A stretch of 64,000 bases of DNA from Streptomyces sp. MBT65. GTDB lineage: Bacteria; Actinomycetota; Actinomycetes; Streptomycetales; Streptomycetaceae. Location of the stretch: assembly GCF_016612545.1 (NCBI RefSeq), contig NZ_JAENRY010000018.1:530-64529 (forward strand). The letters run 5' to 3'. The notes under the pieces were generated by a model. That model did not search any database. It was not told the DNA's origin and saw only the letters and a program-made list of their open reading frames with translations. The position numbers and the translations under genes are program-made. Shown here in pieces: positions 24,401 to 34,210 of the stretch (the first letter of the stretch is position 1; each line of letters opens with the position of its first letter).

Positions 24401-26261
24401 GCGCGATGGTCGCACTGTCCCCGGCGGCGGCCCGGGTGGCGGCCTCGGCCGTCTCACCGGCCTTCACCAACGCCGTCAGAGCCGCGACCGTGCCCTTGGT
24501 CACCTGTGCTTTCTGCTGGCCCACCAGCAGACCCCGGCCCCTCGGCGCACCGTTGGCGTCGGCAGTGCTGTACGCGGTCTGCAACGCGGCGTCCGAAGCG
24601 GTCGCGGACTTCTGCGCGGCGGCCAACTGCGCCTTGAGCACGGCCAGTTGGGTCTTCGCGCCGGTCTGGGCGGCGGTCACCCCGGTCTTCGCCTGGGTGA
24701 ACTGCGCCTTGTCCGGGTAGCCCAGCCGGGTGTCGCCGGTGTGCCCCTTGGGCACGATGCGCAGCTTCTGCGAGGCCGAGCTGTTGCAGGTCAGCAGCGA
24801 GGAGTTCTTGCTGTTGTCGAACGAGGGCAGGTTCAGGCACTTGTCCGTCGCGGCGTTACGGAACACGCCCGCCGCCCGCACATCGAAGTCCCACTGCTGC
24901 GCCTTGCTGCCGTTGCAGGTATAGATCTGGATCTTCGTACCGTCGGCGTTCTTGCCGCCGGCCACCTCCAGGCACTTCTGCGACTTGGTGTTCACCAGGG
25001 CGTAGCCGTCGGCGTACGAGCCCTGGAACCGCCACTCCTGCGCCGGGCCGCCGCCGCAGGTGTAGACCTGGATCGCGGTGCCGTTGGCCGTGGCGCCGCC
25101 CTCCACGTCCAGGCACTTGCCCGTGGCGCCGGGGATCTCGATGCTCAGCGGGGCGTCGCCGATGTAGCCGATACCGCCCGCGGACCAGTAGTCCTGCCAG
25201 CGGGTGGCGTGGTCGGCGATCCAGGAGTGCCCGAGCATCTCACCCAGGGCCTTGGTGCCCTTGGTCAGTGCGTCGACCGCCGCCTTGTTGGCGTCGAGGA
25301 TCTGGTTGCGCTGCGTGGTCTGGGAGACGATCTCCTGCTGCCACTCACCGGCCGCGGTGGACGTGATGTCGTCCAGCACACCGTTCGGATCCAGCGGATC
25401 ACGCCAGCCGCACGCGGCGAAGCGGGACTTCACGTCCTCCACCGCGATCCGGTACTCGGGCGTGCCCGGCTGCGGTGCGGTGCGCGGGAAGCCGCCCGAG
25501 GCCAGGAAGATCCGCGCGTCGTCCGCACCCGGGTTCGCACCGGGACCGCCGTGCATCCACTCGAACGCGGCGTGCTCGGCCAGCGCCTGGTTGAACTCAT
25601 CCCTGGTCCTGCCCACCGAGCTGGGGTCCTGCCCGTACCGGGGGGTGCCCACCTGGTCGACGGTCGCGAGGGTCTTCTCGTCGGCCGCCGGGGTCTCGTC
25701 GTCGTAGAAGTCGGAGTCCGTCTTCCAGTACCGGTCGGAGATCCAGGACGTCAGACCGGTCTGTTCGTAGAACGACTGCTGCCCGTCGTTACTGGTGCCC
25801 GGTGGCCAGTGGAACCCGGTCTCGGTGAACCCGTCCGGCGTCGCCAGACCGGCCAGCGGCTTCTTCCAGGACGCCTGGAGCGCGGACAGCGCAGCGCTTT
25901 CCTTGCTCGCGGCGGTCTTGTCCGCCTCGTATGCGACGGCCAGCGGCGTCTTCTCCCAGTTCTTCCGGTCGGCCGCGACACGCAGCTTCTCCGGAGTCTG
26001 GTTCAGGCCGTCCTGCGCGGTCGCCGCCATCGACGTGCCGCCCAGCCGCAGCACGTCGGCCATCAGACACTGGTCCTGCCGCAACTGCTCGCCGGTCGTG
26101 TCCTCGTACCAGGGATAGGAGTCACTCGCCGGCTCGGACCGCGCCGGCGCCGCCCCGGGCTGGACCGCCAGCCCGGCCAGTACCGCCAGCGCCACGGCAG
26201 AGGTGGTCACCAACCCTGAACTGCGCGATCTGGCCAGGCCGGATCGTGGTGTGGAACGCAA
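21414..26261 (-). CDS. secreted polymorphic-toxin-like protein: ricin lectin, Ala-rich coil, Hint, C-terminal domain
   Basis: 1,615-residue exported protein. Domains in order: signal peptide (residues 1 to about 45, VTTSAVALAVLAGLAV); a Streptomyces N-terminal domain (about 50-370) with WYEDTTGEQLRQDQCLM; a ricin B-type beta-trefoil (about 372-500) with repeated KCLDVEGG, KCLEVAGG, KCLNLPS and QEWRF/QQWDF; an alanine-rich coil of about 640 residues (510-1155); a linker domain; a Hint autoprocessing domain (about 1352-1494; CRPNSFPGTT, VRTGDAVLATDP, TATQHHPFW, TYYVLAGTTPVLVHNT); and a final 120 residues with DHVLAHTV, SHTVFIEHD, RTIGTRGEKY and NPQTKEILSAYP. I chose TTG 26261 because AAGGA lies seven bases before it and the signal peptide follows directly. 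The layout is that of polymorphic toxins; the C-terminal domain looks like a BECR-fold nuclease only by its histidines and ending strands, which is a guess. Confidence 0.88.
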   Translation of the reverse strand: MRSTPRSGLARSRSSGLVTTSAVALAVLAGLAVQPGAAPARSEPASDSYPWYEDTTGEQLRQDQCLMADVLRLGGTSMAATAQDGLNQTPEKLRVAADRKNWEKTPLAVAYEADKTAASKESAALSALQASWKKPLAGLATPDGFTETGFHWPPGTSNDGQQSFYEQTGLTSWISDRYWKTDSDFYDDETPAADEKTLATVDQVGTPRYGQDPSSVGRTRDEFNQALAEHAAFEWMHGGPGANPGADDARIFLASGGFPRTAPQPGTPEYRIAVEDVKSRFAACGWRDPLDPNGVLDDITSTAAGEWQQEIVSQTTQRNQILDANKAAVDALTKGTKALGEMLGHSWIADHATRWQDYWSAGGIGYIGDAPLSIEIPGATGKCLDVEGGATANGTAIQVYTCGGGPAQEWRFQGSYADGYALVNTKSQKCLEVAGGKNADGTKIQIYTCNGSKAQQWDFDVRAAGVFRNAATDKCLNLPSFDNSKNSSLLTCNSSASQKLRIVPKGHTGDTRLGYPDKAQFTQAKTGVTAAQTGAKTQLAVLKAQLAAAQKSATASDAALQTAYSTADANGAPRGRGLLVGQQKAQVTKGTVAALTALVKAGETAEAATRAAAGDSATIAQRALAQAAQAKAEFRKEAAKTAEFQAKAAADAAKVHRDNAKKDKETAEAKLTVALAAEGDAKAAAADAHAKRLTAEAEEKTAKAEKETAAAEQAEAAEHRKNAEAEATKAGDAKGRAESAEKTAQGKRDDAVKSRDHAKAMRDDAWDARQEANAKRAKADAKDAYADKISSGSAAEDARAAANEADKAAGDAETAADNASSEARAATEAAAAADAAATRAEAAAKRARAASDAAQADKLKADAAVKTATAAVADAIKASQDAAAEAKAAVTLADEAEQHAKDAKSQALAANAEAVKAIAAAAKAVGFAHVTAQAAVDAAKSAEQVAAPANDAVQLGSPYVDTDSAAGLVVLTGQASKSIAEQQQAVAQAHAANAAVEAQAAKNLADQAQGDSKEAYQHAANAAQYAADARTYSKEALGYAADAATAASKAAASLARTIDYDQQATVDAAAADKAAGNAEGYAKDARASADQAELDASAARAAAARAEQDAKDARAAATRADTAATEAEQAAKDADKYSEEAQQAATEAEAAQASKNVKSGSGTGVGGVFSVIDEIRPRGEPERLPNECHDIVVCDTMVYIAHFDAVVSFYVCGNPDVPATPAGCPSDDTHFLKTVTVKDQTKTVKISTWDATVDVWKGIAKSIKGDFTGCYHKAFGGGEGSASDCFWAASWLPLGGPIGKVADAIRAVDAAMRTGIGVADALKALRALDIDAEALASIERSVNAYEEARMACRPNSFPGTTHVVMADGTTKEIRYVRTGDAVLATDPGSGRTAGRTVTDTVYTPDDTDFADITIDAGRSRITATQHHPFWSPSAHRWVDAGDLEPGQTLRSSDGGTVTVVGVHRYQRLHSAYNLGVADIHTYYVLAGTTPVLVHNTFCPVGFADLGGGKLESPGGLIYGFDKKYGTKIDHVLAHTVPDASKVSHTVFIEHDPAKVLALVDEAWAMQSKAIKDPADAFRFVFPMGRTIGTRGEKYLQIAVNPQTKEILSAYPVAAP

Positions 26262-26465
26262 AGAAGCATCCTTGTCTTCGTCAAGGGGGATGCGTGCCGG
26301 GAGAGCATCGAAGAACAGCTGGAGAGCAGCCCAGAAGCCGTACGAACACGCACGGCGGCATGACGAAGCGAATCTTCCCCGTGAACGACGGTGTTCCCCC
26401 GGTCGCTGATAGATGTGCGCAGACACGGGCTGGTCAGGCCTGGTCATGCGCCGACATCATATGAA

Positions 26466-26503
26466 CACGTAATGTCCACGTAAAGTCCCCGCCTGGATGT
26501 CAA
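26466..26503 (-). promoter_or_regulatory. putative toxin promoter with 11-bp tandem repeats
   Basis: On the minus strand TTGACA (26503-26498) is followed by GACTTTACGTG and GACATTACGTG, two adjacent 11-base repeats covering 26487-26466. Repeats spaced by one helical turn just after a -35-like hexamer resemble sites of SARP or OmpR-type activators. The toxin start is about 205 bases downstream. The rest of 26262-26580 holds no convincing gene. Confidence 0.5.
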
Positions 26504-26580
26504 GCCGGCCGGCCGCGGACATCCGAGCTGGTCAATGCCCGGATCCGAACGAACGCAATGACCCAGCTCCCGCGGCCGTT

Positions 26581-26835
26581 TCATGACCGTGCGAGGGTCG
26601 CCGCATTCCCTGTGCGGGTGGTGGCGTCGCCGCGGAGTAGTACGTCGTCGAAGGCGGTGACCTGCTGGCCGACGTCAACGAAGCGATCCGGGTGGCCGGT
26701 AGGGGCGGGTCCGTGCCGGAACGAGCGGCCGAGGACGTCGATGTCGCGGGCCGTCCGGCGCGCGCCGAACCGGGCGGGGCTGCGCAGGTCGTTGCAGACG
26801 TGGCCGGAGGTGGTGTCACGCCTGGGGTCGGCCAT
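26581..26835 (-). CDS. short hypothetical protein, possibly a remnant
   Basis: 84-codon frame from ATG 26835 (MADPRRDTTSGHVCNDLRSP) to TGA at 26581, with strongly G/C third positions like a real Streptomyces gene. Contains DIDVLGRSFRHGPAP and FVDVGQQVTAFDDVLLRGDA. I do not recognise a family; it may be the surviving piece of a larger gene lost when the island formed, or a small island gene. The frame stays open on its 5' side into sdaA, and no clear ribosome site precedes the ATG. Low confidence that it is expressed. Confidence 0.35.
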   Translation of the reverse strand: MADPRRDTTSGHVCNDLRSPARFGARRTARDIDVLGRSFRHGPAPTGHPDRFVDVGQQVTAFDDVLLRGDATTRTGNAATLARS

Positions 26836-26987
26836 CAGGCGAGCACCGCCGCAACTGCGGGGCGGATGACGGAGCGAGCATCCAACTCGCGTGCGACGTC
26901 GTGGAGTTGCGGACGTCACGGCGCCATGAGCAGGGACGACCCTGTCAGTGCTGAAAGACGACAACGCCCTGCTCAGCCCCCACCCCC

Positions 26988-28355
<1,368 letters not shown>

Positions 28356-28466
28356 GGTGACTCCTCAGAACGCAAGACGTGCGGGGTGGTGCAAGGGGAG
28401 GGACACCGCGCACACCTCCCAGTGTGCGCGGCGCCCCCGGTGGCCGACTACGGCCGGACGGGCCGA

Positions 28467-29726
28467 CTACAGCCCGGGGTACAGCGGGTACTTCTCCGCC
28501 AGCGCCGTGACCCGGGCCTTCAGACCCGCCACGTCGTACGACGGCTTGAGCGTCTCGGCGATCACGTCCGCCACCTCGGCGAAGTCCTCGGCCGAGAAGC
28601 CGCGGGTCGCCAGCGCCGGCGTCCCGATGCGCAGGCCCGACGTCACCATCGGGGGCCGCGGGTCGTTCGGGACGGCGTTCCGGTTGACCGTGATGCCGAC
28701 CTCGTGGAGCCGGTCCTCGGCCTGCTGACCGTCCAGCTCGGAGTTCCGCAGGTCGACCAGGACCAGGTGCACGTCCGTACCGCCCGACAGGACGTCGACC
28801 CCTACGGCCTTCACGTCGTCCCGCACCAGGCGCTCGGCCAGCAGCCGCGCCCCCTCCACGGTACGCCGCTGCCGCTCCTTGAAGTCCTCGCTGGCGGCGA
28901 CCTTGAAGGAGACCGCCTTCGCGGCGATCACGTGCTCCAGCGGACCGCCCTGGAAGCCGGGGAAGACCGAGGAGTTCAGCTTCTTCGCGAACTCCTTCTT
29001 CGCCAGGATGATGCCGCCGCGCGGGCCGCCCAGCGTCTTGTGGGTCGTGGACGTGACGACGTCCGCGTACGGGACCGGGTTCGGGTGGAGGCCGGCCGCC
29101 ACCAGCCCCGCGAAGTGCGCCATGTCGACCCACAGATACGCCTCGACCTCGTCCGCGATCCGGCGGAACTCGGCGAAGTCCAGCTGGCGCGGGTACGCCG
29201 ACCAGCCCGCGATGATGACCTTCGGGCGGTGCTCCTTGGCGAGCTTCTCGACCTCGGCCATGTCGACCAGGCCGGTCTGCGCGTCCACGTGGTACGCGAC
29301 CACGTCGAACTGCTTCCCGGAGAAGTTCAGCCGCATCCCGTGGGTCAGGTGACCGCCGTGCGCCAGGTCCAGCCCGAGGATCGTGTCGCCGGGCCGGGCC
29401 AGCGCGAACAGCGCGGCCTGGTTCGCCGAGGCGCCCGAGTGGGGCTGCACATTGGCGTACTCGGCGCCGAACAGCTCCTTGACCCGGTCGATCGCGATCT
29501 GCTCGGCGACATCGACGTGCTCGCAGCCGCCGTAGTAACGACGGCCCGGGTACCCCTCCGCGTACTTGTTGGTGAGGACCGAGCCCTGCGCCTCCATGAC
29601 CGCGACCGGAGCGAAGTTCTCCGAGGCGATCATCTCCAGCGTGGACTGCTGCCGGCGCAGCTCGGCGTCGACCGCGGCGGCGATGTCCGGGTCGAGCTCG
29701 TGCAGGGGCGTGTTCAGAACAGACAT
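28467..29726 (-). CDS. glyA: serine hydroxymethyltransferase
   Basis: 419-residue PLP enzyme interconverting glycine plus methylene-tetrahydrofolate with serine. Key features are [10 protein letters not shown], the YYGGCEHVD segment, [17 protein letters not shown] and the PLP lysine at residue 230 in [14 protein letters not shown]. It follows gcvH by 15 bases on the same strand, so glycine released to the cleavage system or combined with its one-carbon product can be turned into serine and then to pyruvate by the next gene. Expression should be governed by the glycine riboswitch upstream of gcvT. Confident. Confidence 0.97.
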   Translation of the reverse strand: MSVLNTPLHELDPDIAAAVDAELRRQQSTLEMIASENFAPVAVMEAQGSVLTNKYAEGYPGRRYYGGCEHVDVAEQIAIDRVKELFGAEYANVQPHSGASANQAALFALARPGDTILGLDLAHGGHLTHGMRLNFSGKQFDVVAYHVDAQTGLVDMAEVEKLAKEHRPKVIIAGWSAYPRQLDFAEFRRIADEVEAYLWVDMAHFAGLVAAGLHPNPVPYADVVTSTTHKTLGGPRGGIILAKKEFAKKLNSSVFPGFQGGPLEHVIAAKAVSFKVAASEDFKERQRRTVEGARLLAERLVRDDVKAVGVDVLSGGTDVHLVLVDLRNSELDGQQAEDRLHEVGITVNRNAVPNDPRPPMVTSGLRIGTPALATRGFSAEDFAEVADVIAETLKPSYDVAGLKARVTALAEKYPLYPGL

Positions 29727-29741
29727 CAGGTGTACGACTCC

Positions 29742-30119
29742 TCAGCCGGCGGAAAACGCGGTGTACTCGTCGGCGGAGAGCAGGTCGGCCGGCTCCTCCG
29801 CGACACGCACCTTGAACAGCCAGCCCCCTTCGAAGGGCGCCGAGTTCACCAGCGACGGGTCGTTCACCACATCCTCGTTGATCTCGGTGATCTCGCCGCC
29901 GACGGGCGAGTACAGGTCGGACACCGACTTCGTCGACTCCAGCTCACCGCAGGACTCGCCCGCGGTCACCGTGGAGCCCACCTCGGGGAGCTGGGCGTAG
30001 ACGACATCGCCGAGCGCGTTGGCCGCGAACTCGGTGATGCCGACCGTCGAGACGCCGTCCTCGGCGACCGACAGCCACTCGTGCTCCTTGCTGTAGCGCA
30101 GCTGCTGGGGGTTGCTCAT
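29742..30119 (-). CDS. gcvH: glycine cleavage system H protein
   Basis: 125-residue lipoyl carrier of the glycine cleavage system, shuttling the aminomethyl group between P, T and L proteins. The lipoylated lysine is residue 64 in [20 protein letters not shown]. Normal length. It lies between gcvT and glyA; no gcvP is in the window, so the decarboxylase must be elsewhere, as in other Streptomyces. Confidence 0.97.
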   Translation of the reverse strand: MSNPQQLRYSKEHEWLSVAEDGVSTVGITEFAANALGDVVYAQLPEVGSTVTAGESCGELESTKSVSDLYSPVGGEITEINEDVVNDPSLVNSAPFEGGWLFKVRVAEEPADLLSADEYTAFSAG

Positions 30120-30230
30120 GGCCTGAATTCTCCTGTACGCGGGGGAGTGCTGATGAATGGGGGACTACGGAGGACATCGGCGGGCAGGGTCGATCCGCCC
30201 CGGGTCACAGACGTGACGCTACGACGACTG

Positions 30231-31352
30231 TCACTTCTCGCGCTTGTAGAACGGCAGCGCCACGACCACGTAGGGCTCGTGACTGCCCCGGATGTCCACG
30301 CCGACACCGGCCGTGCCCGGCGCCGCGTGCGCGGCGTCGACGTAGGCCATGGCGATGGGCTTTCCCAGCGTGGGGGAGGGGGCGCCGGAGGTGACCTCGC
30401 CGATCACCTGTCCGTCGGCGACGACGGGGTACCCGGCGCGCGGGACCCGGCGGCCCTCGGCGACCAGTCCGACCAGGACGCGCGGGGGCTGCGAGGCGGC
30501 GCGCTCGGCGGCCGCCTCCAGGGCCGTACGCCCGACGAAGTCGCCGTCCTTCTCGAACTTCACGACCCGGCCGAGCCCGGCGTCGAACGGGGTGAGGGAG
30601 GTGGACAACTCGTGGCCGTACAGCGGCATCCCGGCCTCCAGGCGCAGGGTGTCGCGGCAGGACAGGCCGCACGGGATCAGTCCGGCCGAGGCGCCGGCCT
30701 CGGTCAGGGCCAGCCACAGCTTCTCTGCGTCGGCGGGGGAGACGAACAGTTCGAAGCCGTCCTCGCCGGTGTAGCCGGTGCGGGCGATCAGCGCGGGGAC
30801 GCCCGCGACCGTGCCGGGCAGGCCGGCGTAGTACTTCAGGCCGTCGAGGTCGGCGTCGGTGAGGGACCTGAGGACGGCGGCGGACTCGGGGCCCTGCACG
30901 GCGAGCAGCGCGTACGCGTCCCGGTCGTCGCGGACGACCGCGTCGAAGCCGGCGGCCCGCTCCACCAGCGAGTCCAGGACAATCTGCGCGTTGGACGCGT
31001 TGGCCACCACCATGTATTCGGTGTCGGCCAGCCGGTAGACGATCAGGTCGTCGAGGATCCCGCCGTCGGCCCGGCAGATCATGGTGTAGCGGGCCCGGCC
31101 GACGCCCACGGAGGCGATGTTGCCGACGAGCGCGTAGTCGAGGAGACGGGCCGCGTCCGGTCCCGTCACCGTGATCTCGCCCATGTGGGAGAGGTCGAAG
31201 AGGCCGGCCCTCGTGCGGACGGCGAGGTGCTCGTCGCGCTCCGAGCCGTAGCGCAACGGCATGTCCCAGCCGGCGAAGTCGGTCATCGTCGCACCGAGCG
31301 AGCGGTGCAGCGCGTCGAGCGCGGTACGACGGGGGGCGGCGGTACTGCTCAT
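30231..31352 (-). CDS. gcvT: glycine cleavage system aminomethyltransferase (T protein)
   Basis: 373-residue T protein that moves the methylene group of glycine to tetrahydrofolate and releases ammonia. Characteristic segments are FAGWDMPLRYGS, FDLSHMGEI, NASNAQIVLD, TGYTGEDGFELFV, the folate-site LSCRDTLRLEAGMPLYGHEL and C-terminal GAPSPTLGKPIAMAYV. ATG 31352 follows TTGGGAGA; the frame is open further up but through the riboswitch. First gene of the glycine/serine operon, directly downstream of a tandem glycine riboswitch. Confidence 0.97.
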   Translation of the reverse strand: MSSTAAPRRTALDALHRSLGATMTDFAGWDMPLRYGSERDEHLAVRTRAGLFDLSHMGEITVTGPDAARLLDYALVGNIASVGVGRARYTMICRADGGILDDLIVYRLADTEYMVVANASNAQIVLDSLVERAAGFDAVVRDDRDAYALLAVQGPESAAVLRSLTDADLDGLKYYAGLPGTVAGVPALIARTGYTGEDGFELFVSPADAEKLWLALTEAGASAGLIPCGLSCRDTLRLEAGMPLYGHELSTSLTPFDAGLGRVVKFEKDGDFVGRTALEAAAERAASQPPRVLVGLVAEGRRVPRAGYPVVADGQVIGEVTSGAPSPTLGKPIAMAYVDAAHAAPGTAGVGVDIRGSHEPYVVVALPFYKREK

Positions 31353-31390
31353 CGGTCGGTCTCCCAAGGCATGACGGCGAGGTCGTTCCT

Positions 31391-31607
31391 CCCCATCTGT
31401 CATCGGGACCTGAGAGGTTCGCCATGACCGCGCGCGGGCCATGGGTTGCACCTTGGGTGGGACCACCGGGACGGGCGGTCCGCTTTTCAGATGTGCCTCG
31501 CCCGCGCGGTAACGGGGCCTGAGAGATTCAAGGGAGGGACTTGCTCCTTCGGCGCCCCAGATGCCCTACGACCGATGTCGTACGACTGGGGACTCTCCCG
31601 CGCGGAT
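31391..31607 (-). promoter_or_regulatory. tandem glycine riboswitch
   Basis: Minus-strand leader of gcvT. The first aptamer (about 31607-31480) has GCGGGAGAG, GGCGCCGAAGGAGCAA and AATCTCTCAGGC; the second (about 31479-31391) has CCAAGGTGCAACCC, CGAACCTCTCAGG and ends GACAGATGGGGAGG. These are the conserved core elements of class gcvT glycine aptamers and appear twice in the usual order. Glycine binding is known to switch on glycine-cleavage genes. The rest of the gap up to 31764 contains the promoters of gcvT and of the divergent ATPase gene but no other gene. Confidence 0.92.
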
Positions 31608-31764
31608 TCAAGCGGCCGGTATGCAGTTGGCGGGCACATCATCGCACAGGCTTTGTAACAGGCCTGTGGCCGGAAGCGAACGGAACCGCGAGACACCGTG
31701 CATTACCTTCTCTTTACGTTCAGTGGGGAGAACCTTTCCTGACCCCGCAGGGAGGACGATCACG

Positions 31765-32448
31765 GTGACAAGGACCACGGTGTACGCCACGACCTCGGCC
31801 GTAGCGCTGCCGAAGCAGCCCTCGGCCCCGGCCAGGGAGGCATGCCCGGCCCGCCCGGTACCGACCGTCCGCGACCTCCGCGAGCGCGCCGGCCACAGCC
31901 CGCACGGACTCCGCTTCGGCCCCCGCGACCTCGTCGTGGTCACCGGCCTGCCCGGCAGCGGCAAGTCCACGCTGATGCGCCGCGCGGTGACCGGCGACGG
32001 CGTCCGCGTCGACAGCCAGGACACCCGGGACCGCTGGGACGCCCGCATGTCCCGCACGGCGAAGGGCCTCCCGTACGCGGTCTACCGCCCCCTGGTCCGC
32101 CTCGCGCACTACGCGGGACTGCACCGCGCGCTGCGCTCCACGTCCGGCGCCGTCGTGCACGACTGCGGTACGCAGACCTGGGTGCGCGGCTGGCTGGCCC
32201 GCGCCGCCGAGCGCCGGGGCGGCGCGCTGCACCTGGTGTTCCTCGACGTCAGCCCGGACACCGCGCTCGGCGGCCAGCGCGAGCGAGGGCGCGGGGTCTC
32301 GCGGTACGCGTTCCTGCGCCACCGCAGGGCCGCCGCCCGGCTGCTGCGCTCGGTGGAGCGCGGTGACCTGCCCCGGGGCGTGCACTCGGCGGTCCTCCTG
32401 GACCGGGACGCGGCGGACGTGCTGCGCCGGATCGACTTCGGGGACTGA
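31765..32448 (+). CDS. small P-loop ATPase/kinase-like protein
   Basis: 227-residue soluble AAA-like protein. Walker A is VVVTGLPGSGKSTLMRR; a second acidic site may be DSQDTRDRW or LVFLDVSPD; the C-terminal RYAFLRHRRAAARLLR resembles the LID region of zeta-toxin/gluconate-kinase-like P-loop kinases. GTG 31765 is preceded by AGGGAGGA (31748-31755). It is divergent from the riboswitch-controlled gcvT and 64 bases before the first sseB. Substrate unknown; from memory this gene is conserved next to gcvT in Streptomyces. Confidence 0.8.
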   Translation: MTRTTVYATTSAVALPKQPSAPAREACPARPVPTVRDLRERAGHSPHGLRFGPRDLVVVTGLPGSGKSTLMRRAVTGDGVRVDSQDTRDRWDARMSRTAKGLPYAVYRPLVRLAHYAGLHRALRSTSGAVVHDCGTQTWVRGWLARAAERRGGALHLVFLDVSPDTALGGQRERGRGVSRYAFLRHRRAAARLLRSVERGDLPRGVHSAVLLDRDAADVLRRIDFGD

Positions 32449-32512
32449 GCCGCTAGCCTTTTCAGCCACAGCAGGGTTACAGCAGGCGGTTTCACCAGCA
32501 GGCGGTAGGTAG

Positions 32513-33298
32513 ATGGACTTCCCGGCGGACTTCCCCGGTCAGGCGTACCCCCACCCGCATCCGCACGGCGGATGGCCGGGCAACGAGCTGGAGGAGGTGC
32601 TCTCGGTGTCCCTCGGCCTGCCCTCGGCCGGCGGCCGGATCGTCGAGGTGCTCGGCCGCAGCTTCGTCTGGGTCCCGCTCCCCAGCGGCGGCGGCCCGCG
32701 GAGCGGCCCCCTCGACCTGCCGACGCTGGACATCGAGGGGCAGGCGTACGTCCCGGTGTTCAGCTCCGAGGAGCAGTTCCGGCAGGTCGTCGGCTCGCAT
32801 CTGTCGTTCACGATCGCGCCCGCGGTGGAGTTCGCGCGCGGGCTGCCCCCGCAGGTCGGCATGGCGGTGAACCCGGGCGGCACGGTCGGTGTCCCCCTCC
32901 CGCCGCTCGCCGTGGCCGAGCTGTGCCGCATCGGCCGCACCGCCCTCGACGGCCCCACCAGCGGCGGCCGGGTCCGCCTCTTCGAACCCGACTGGCAGGA
33001 CGACCCGGTCGACTTCCTCGCCGCGGCCTCGGCGGAGTTCGCGAACACCGGAGTCGTCAGCACGGCCCGCCGCTGCCTCGCCGCCATCGAGACGGCCGAC
33101 CCCGTGATGTTCGTGGGCGTCGAACTCACCAACTGGGACGGCGACTTGAGAGCGGCCCCGATGGACGCCCTGTCCCGGGCCCTCACCACGACCCAGGTCA
33201 ACTGGCCGGTCAACCTGGTCCTGCTGGACGTGACCCAGGACCCGGTGGCGGACTGGATGCGCCAGACAGTGCGCCCCTTCTATACACAGGGTCACTAG
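32513..33298 (+). CDS. SseB-family protein (enhanced serine sensitivity), copy 1
   Basis: 261-residue soluble protein with an N-terminal SseB domain (VLGRSFVWVPLPSGG, FSSEEQFRQVV) and a C-terminal SseB_C-like half (VRLFEPDWQDDPVDFLAAAS, RRCLAAIETADPVMFVGVEL, ending WMRQTVRPFYTQ). In E. coli extra SseB makes cells serine-sensitive, but its biochemical role is not established. It stands beside a paralogue and next to the glycine/serine operon. Starts at ATG 32513. Confidence 0.85.
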   Translation: MDFPADFPGQAYPHPHPHGGWPGNELEEVLSVSLGLPSAGGRIVEVLGRSFVWVPLPSGGGPRSGPLDLPTLDIEGQAYVPVFSSEEQFRQVVGSHLSFTIAPAVEFARGLPPQVGMAVNPGGTVGVPLPPLAVAELCRIGRTALDGPTSGGRVRLFEPDWQDDPVDFLAAASAEFANTGVVSTARRCLAAIETADPVMFVGVELTNWDGDLRAAPMDALSRALTTTQVNWPVNLVLLDVTQDPVADWMRQTVRPFYTQGH

Positions 33299-33421
33299 AA
33301 GGTCCGGGCCGGCCACGAGCGACCCGCACTCGCGAACGCACCCCGGGCCCCCACCCCTTGGGCGCTTAAGCTGTTTCCAGAACCGCGACAACGCAGGGCA
33401 CCTACCAGAAGGAGCGGACAC

Positions 33422-34210
33422 GTGAGCGCCAGCGGCACCGCGACCGGCCAGGTCGAGCACATGCTGCGCCAGGTGACGCCCGGGCGCTACGACGCCTACG
33501 AGGCACTCCTCCGCGCCCTCGCGACCCCGCACTCCGGCCAGATCTGGATGCTCCTGTGGCACGGCCAGTCCGGCTCCCCGGACGCCCAGTACGGAAACAT
33601 GCAGGTCGACAAGTACGGCTACGCCCCCTGCGTCACCTCCGCCCAGGAACTCTCGGCGAGCGGCTGGAACCGCTCCTACGAGGTGGTCGACGGCCTGGAC
33701 GTGGCCCGCACCCTGTATCCCGACCACTTCGGTCTCTGGCTCAACCCGCACGCCCCCGGCGGCGGCGTCGGCATCCCCTGGCTCGACCTGCGCCGGATCG
33801 CCACCGGCCTGGAGCGCCAGCCCGCCGGACCCCTGCGGCTGTCGGAGCCGGGCATCGAGATCCCGCAGTTCTACGCCCTGCTCACGCAGAACGCCCACCG
33901 CACCCCCGCGGTCCGCTCGCTGCGCCGCGCCTGGGTGCAGCCCGCGCTCGGGGCGCCGTATCTCGCGATCGGTCTGGACGTCTACGACACCGGCCCGGCG
34001 GCCGTGGACTCGGTGCGCGGCATGATGCAGCAGTCGATCGGCGCGGTCCCCGACGGGCTGCCGGTCTCGACCGTGGCGATGTCCGACGAGTACGACCCGG
34101 TGGCCCTCTGGCTGCGGGCGAACGCCCGCCCGTTCTACGACCGCGAGGCCCACGCGGCGCCCGCCCAGGCGGGCGGGTACGGATACCCACCCGTCCGTGG
34201 TGGATACTGA
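33422..34210 (+). CDS. SseB-family protein (enhanced serine sensitivity), copy 2
   Basis: 262-residue paralogue of the preceding gene with the same two-part layout: VEHMLRQVTPGRYDAYEALL and IWMLLWHG at the N-terminus, LRLSEPGIEIPQFYALLTQN and a C-terminal ALWLRANARPFYDRE matching the other copy's WMRQTVRPFY. GTG 33422 is behind AGAAGGAG. The 123-base gap between copies suggests separate or partly separate expression. Function beyond the family label is unknown. Confidence 0.85.
   Translation: MSASGTATGQVEHMLRQVTPGRYDAYEALLRALATPHSGQIWMLLWHGQSGSPDAQYGNMQVDKYGYAPCVTSAQELSASGWNRSYEVVDGLDVARTLYPDHFGLWLNPHAPGGGVGIPWLDLRRIATGLERQPAGPLRLSEPGIEIPQFYALLTQNAHRTPAVRSLRRAWVQPALGAPYLAIGLDVYDTGPAAVDSVRGMMQQSIGAVPDGLPVSTVAMSDEYDPVALWLRANARPFYDREAHAAPAQAGGYGYPPVRGGY

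Noticed and set aside
22176..26219. A plus-strand open frame of 1,347 codons opposite the toxin gene.
   Set aside because: It mirrors the alanine-rich repeats of the real gene; composition is Gly/Arg/Leu-rich nonsense with no domain, and high G+C leaves such antisense frames open.
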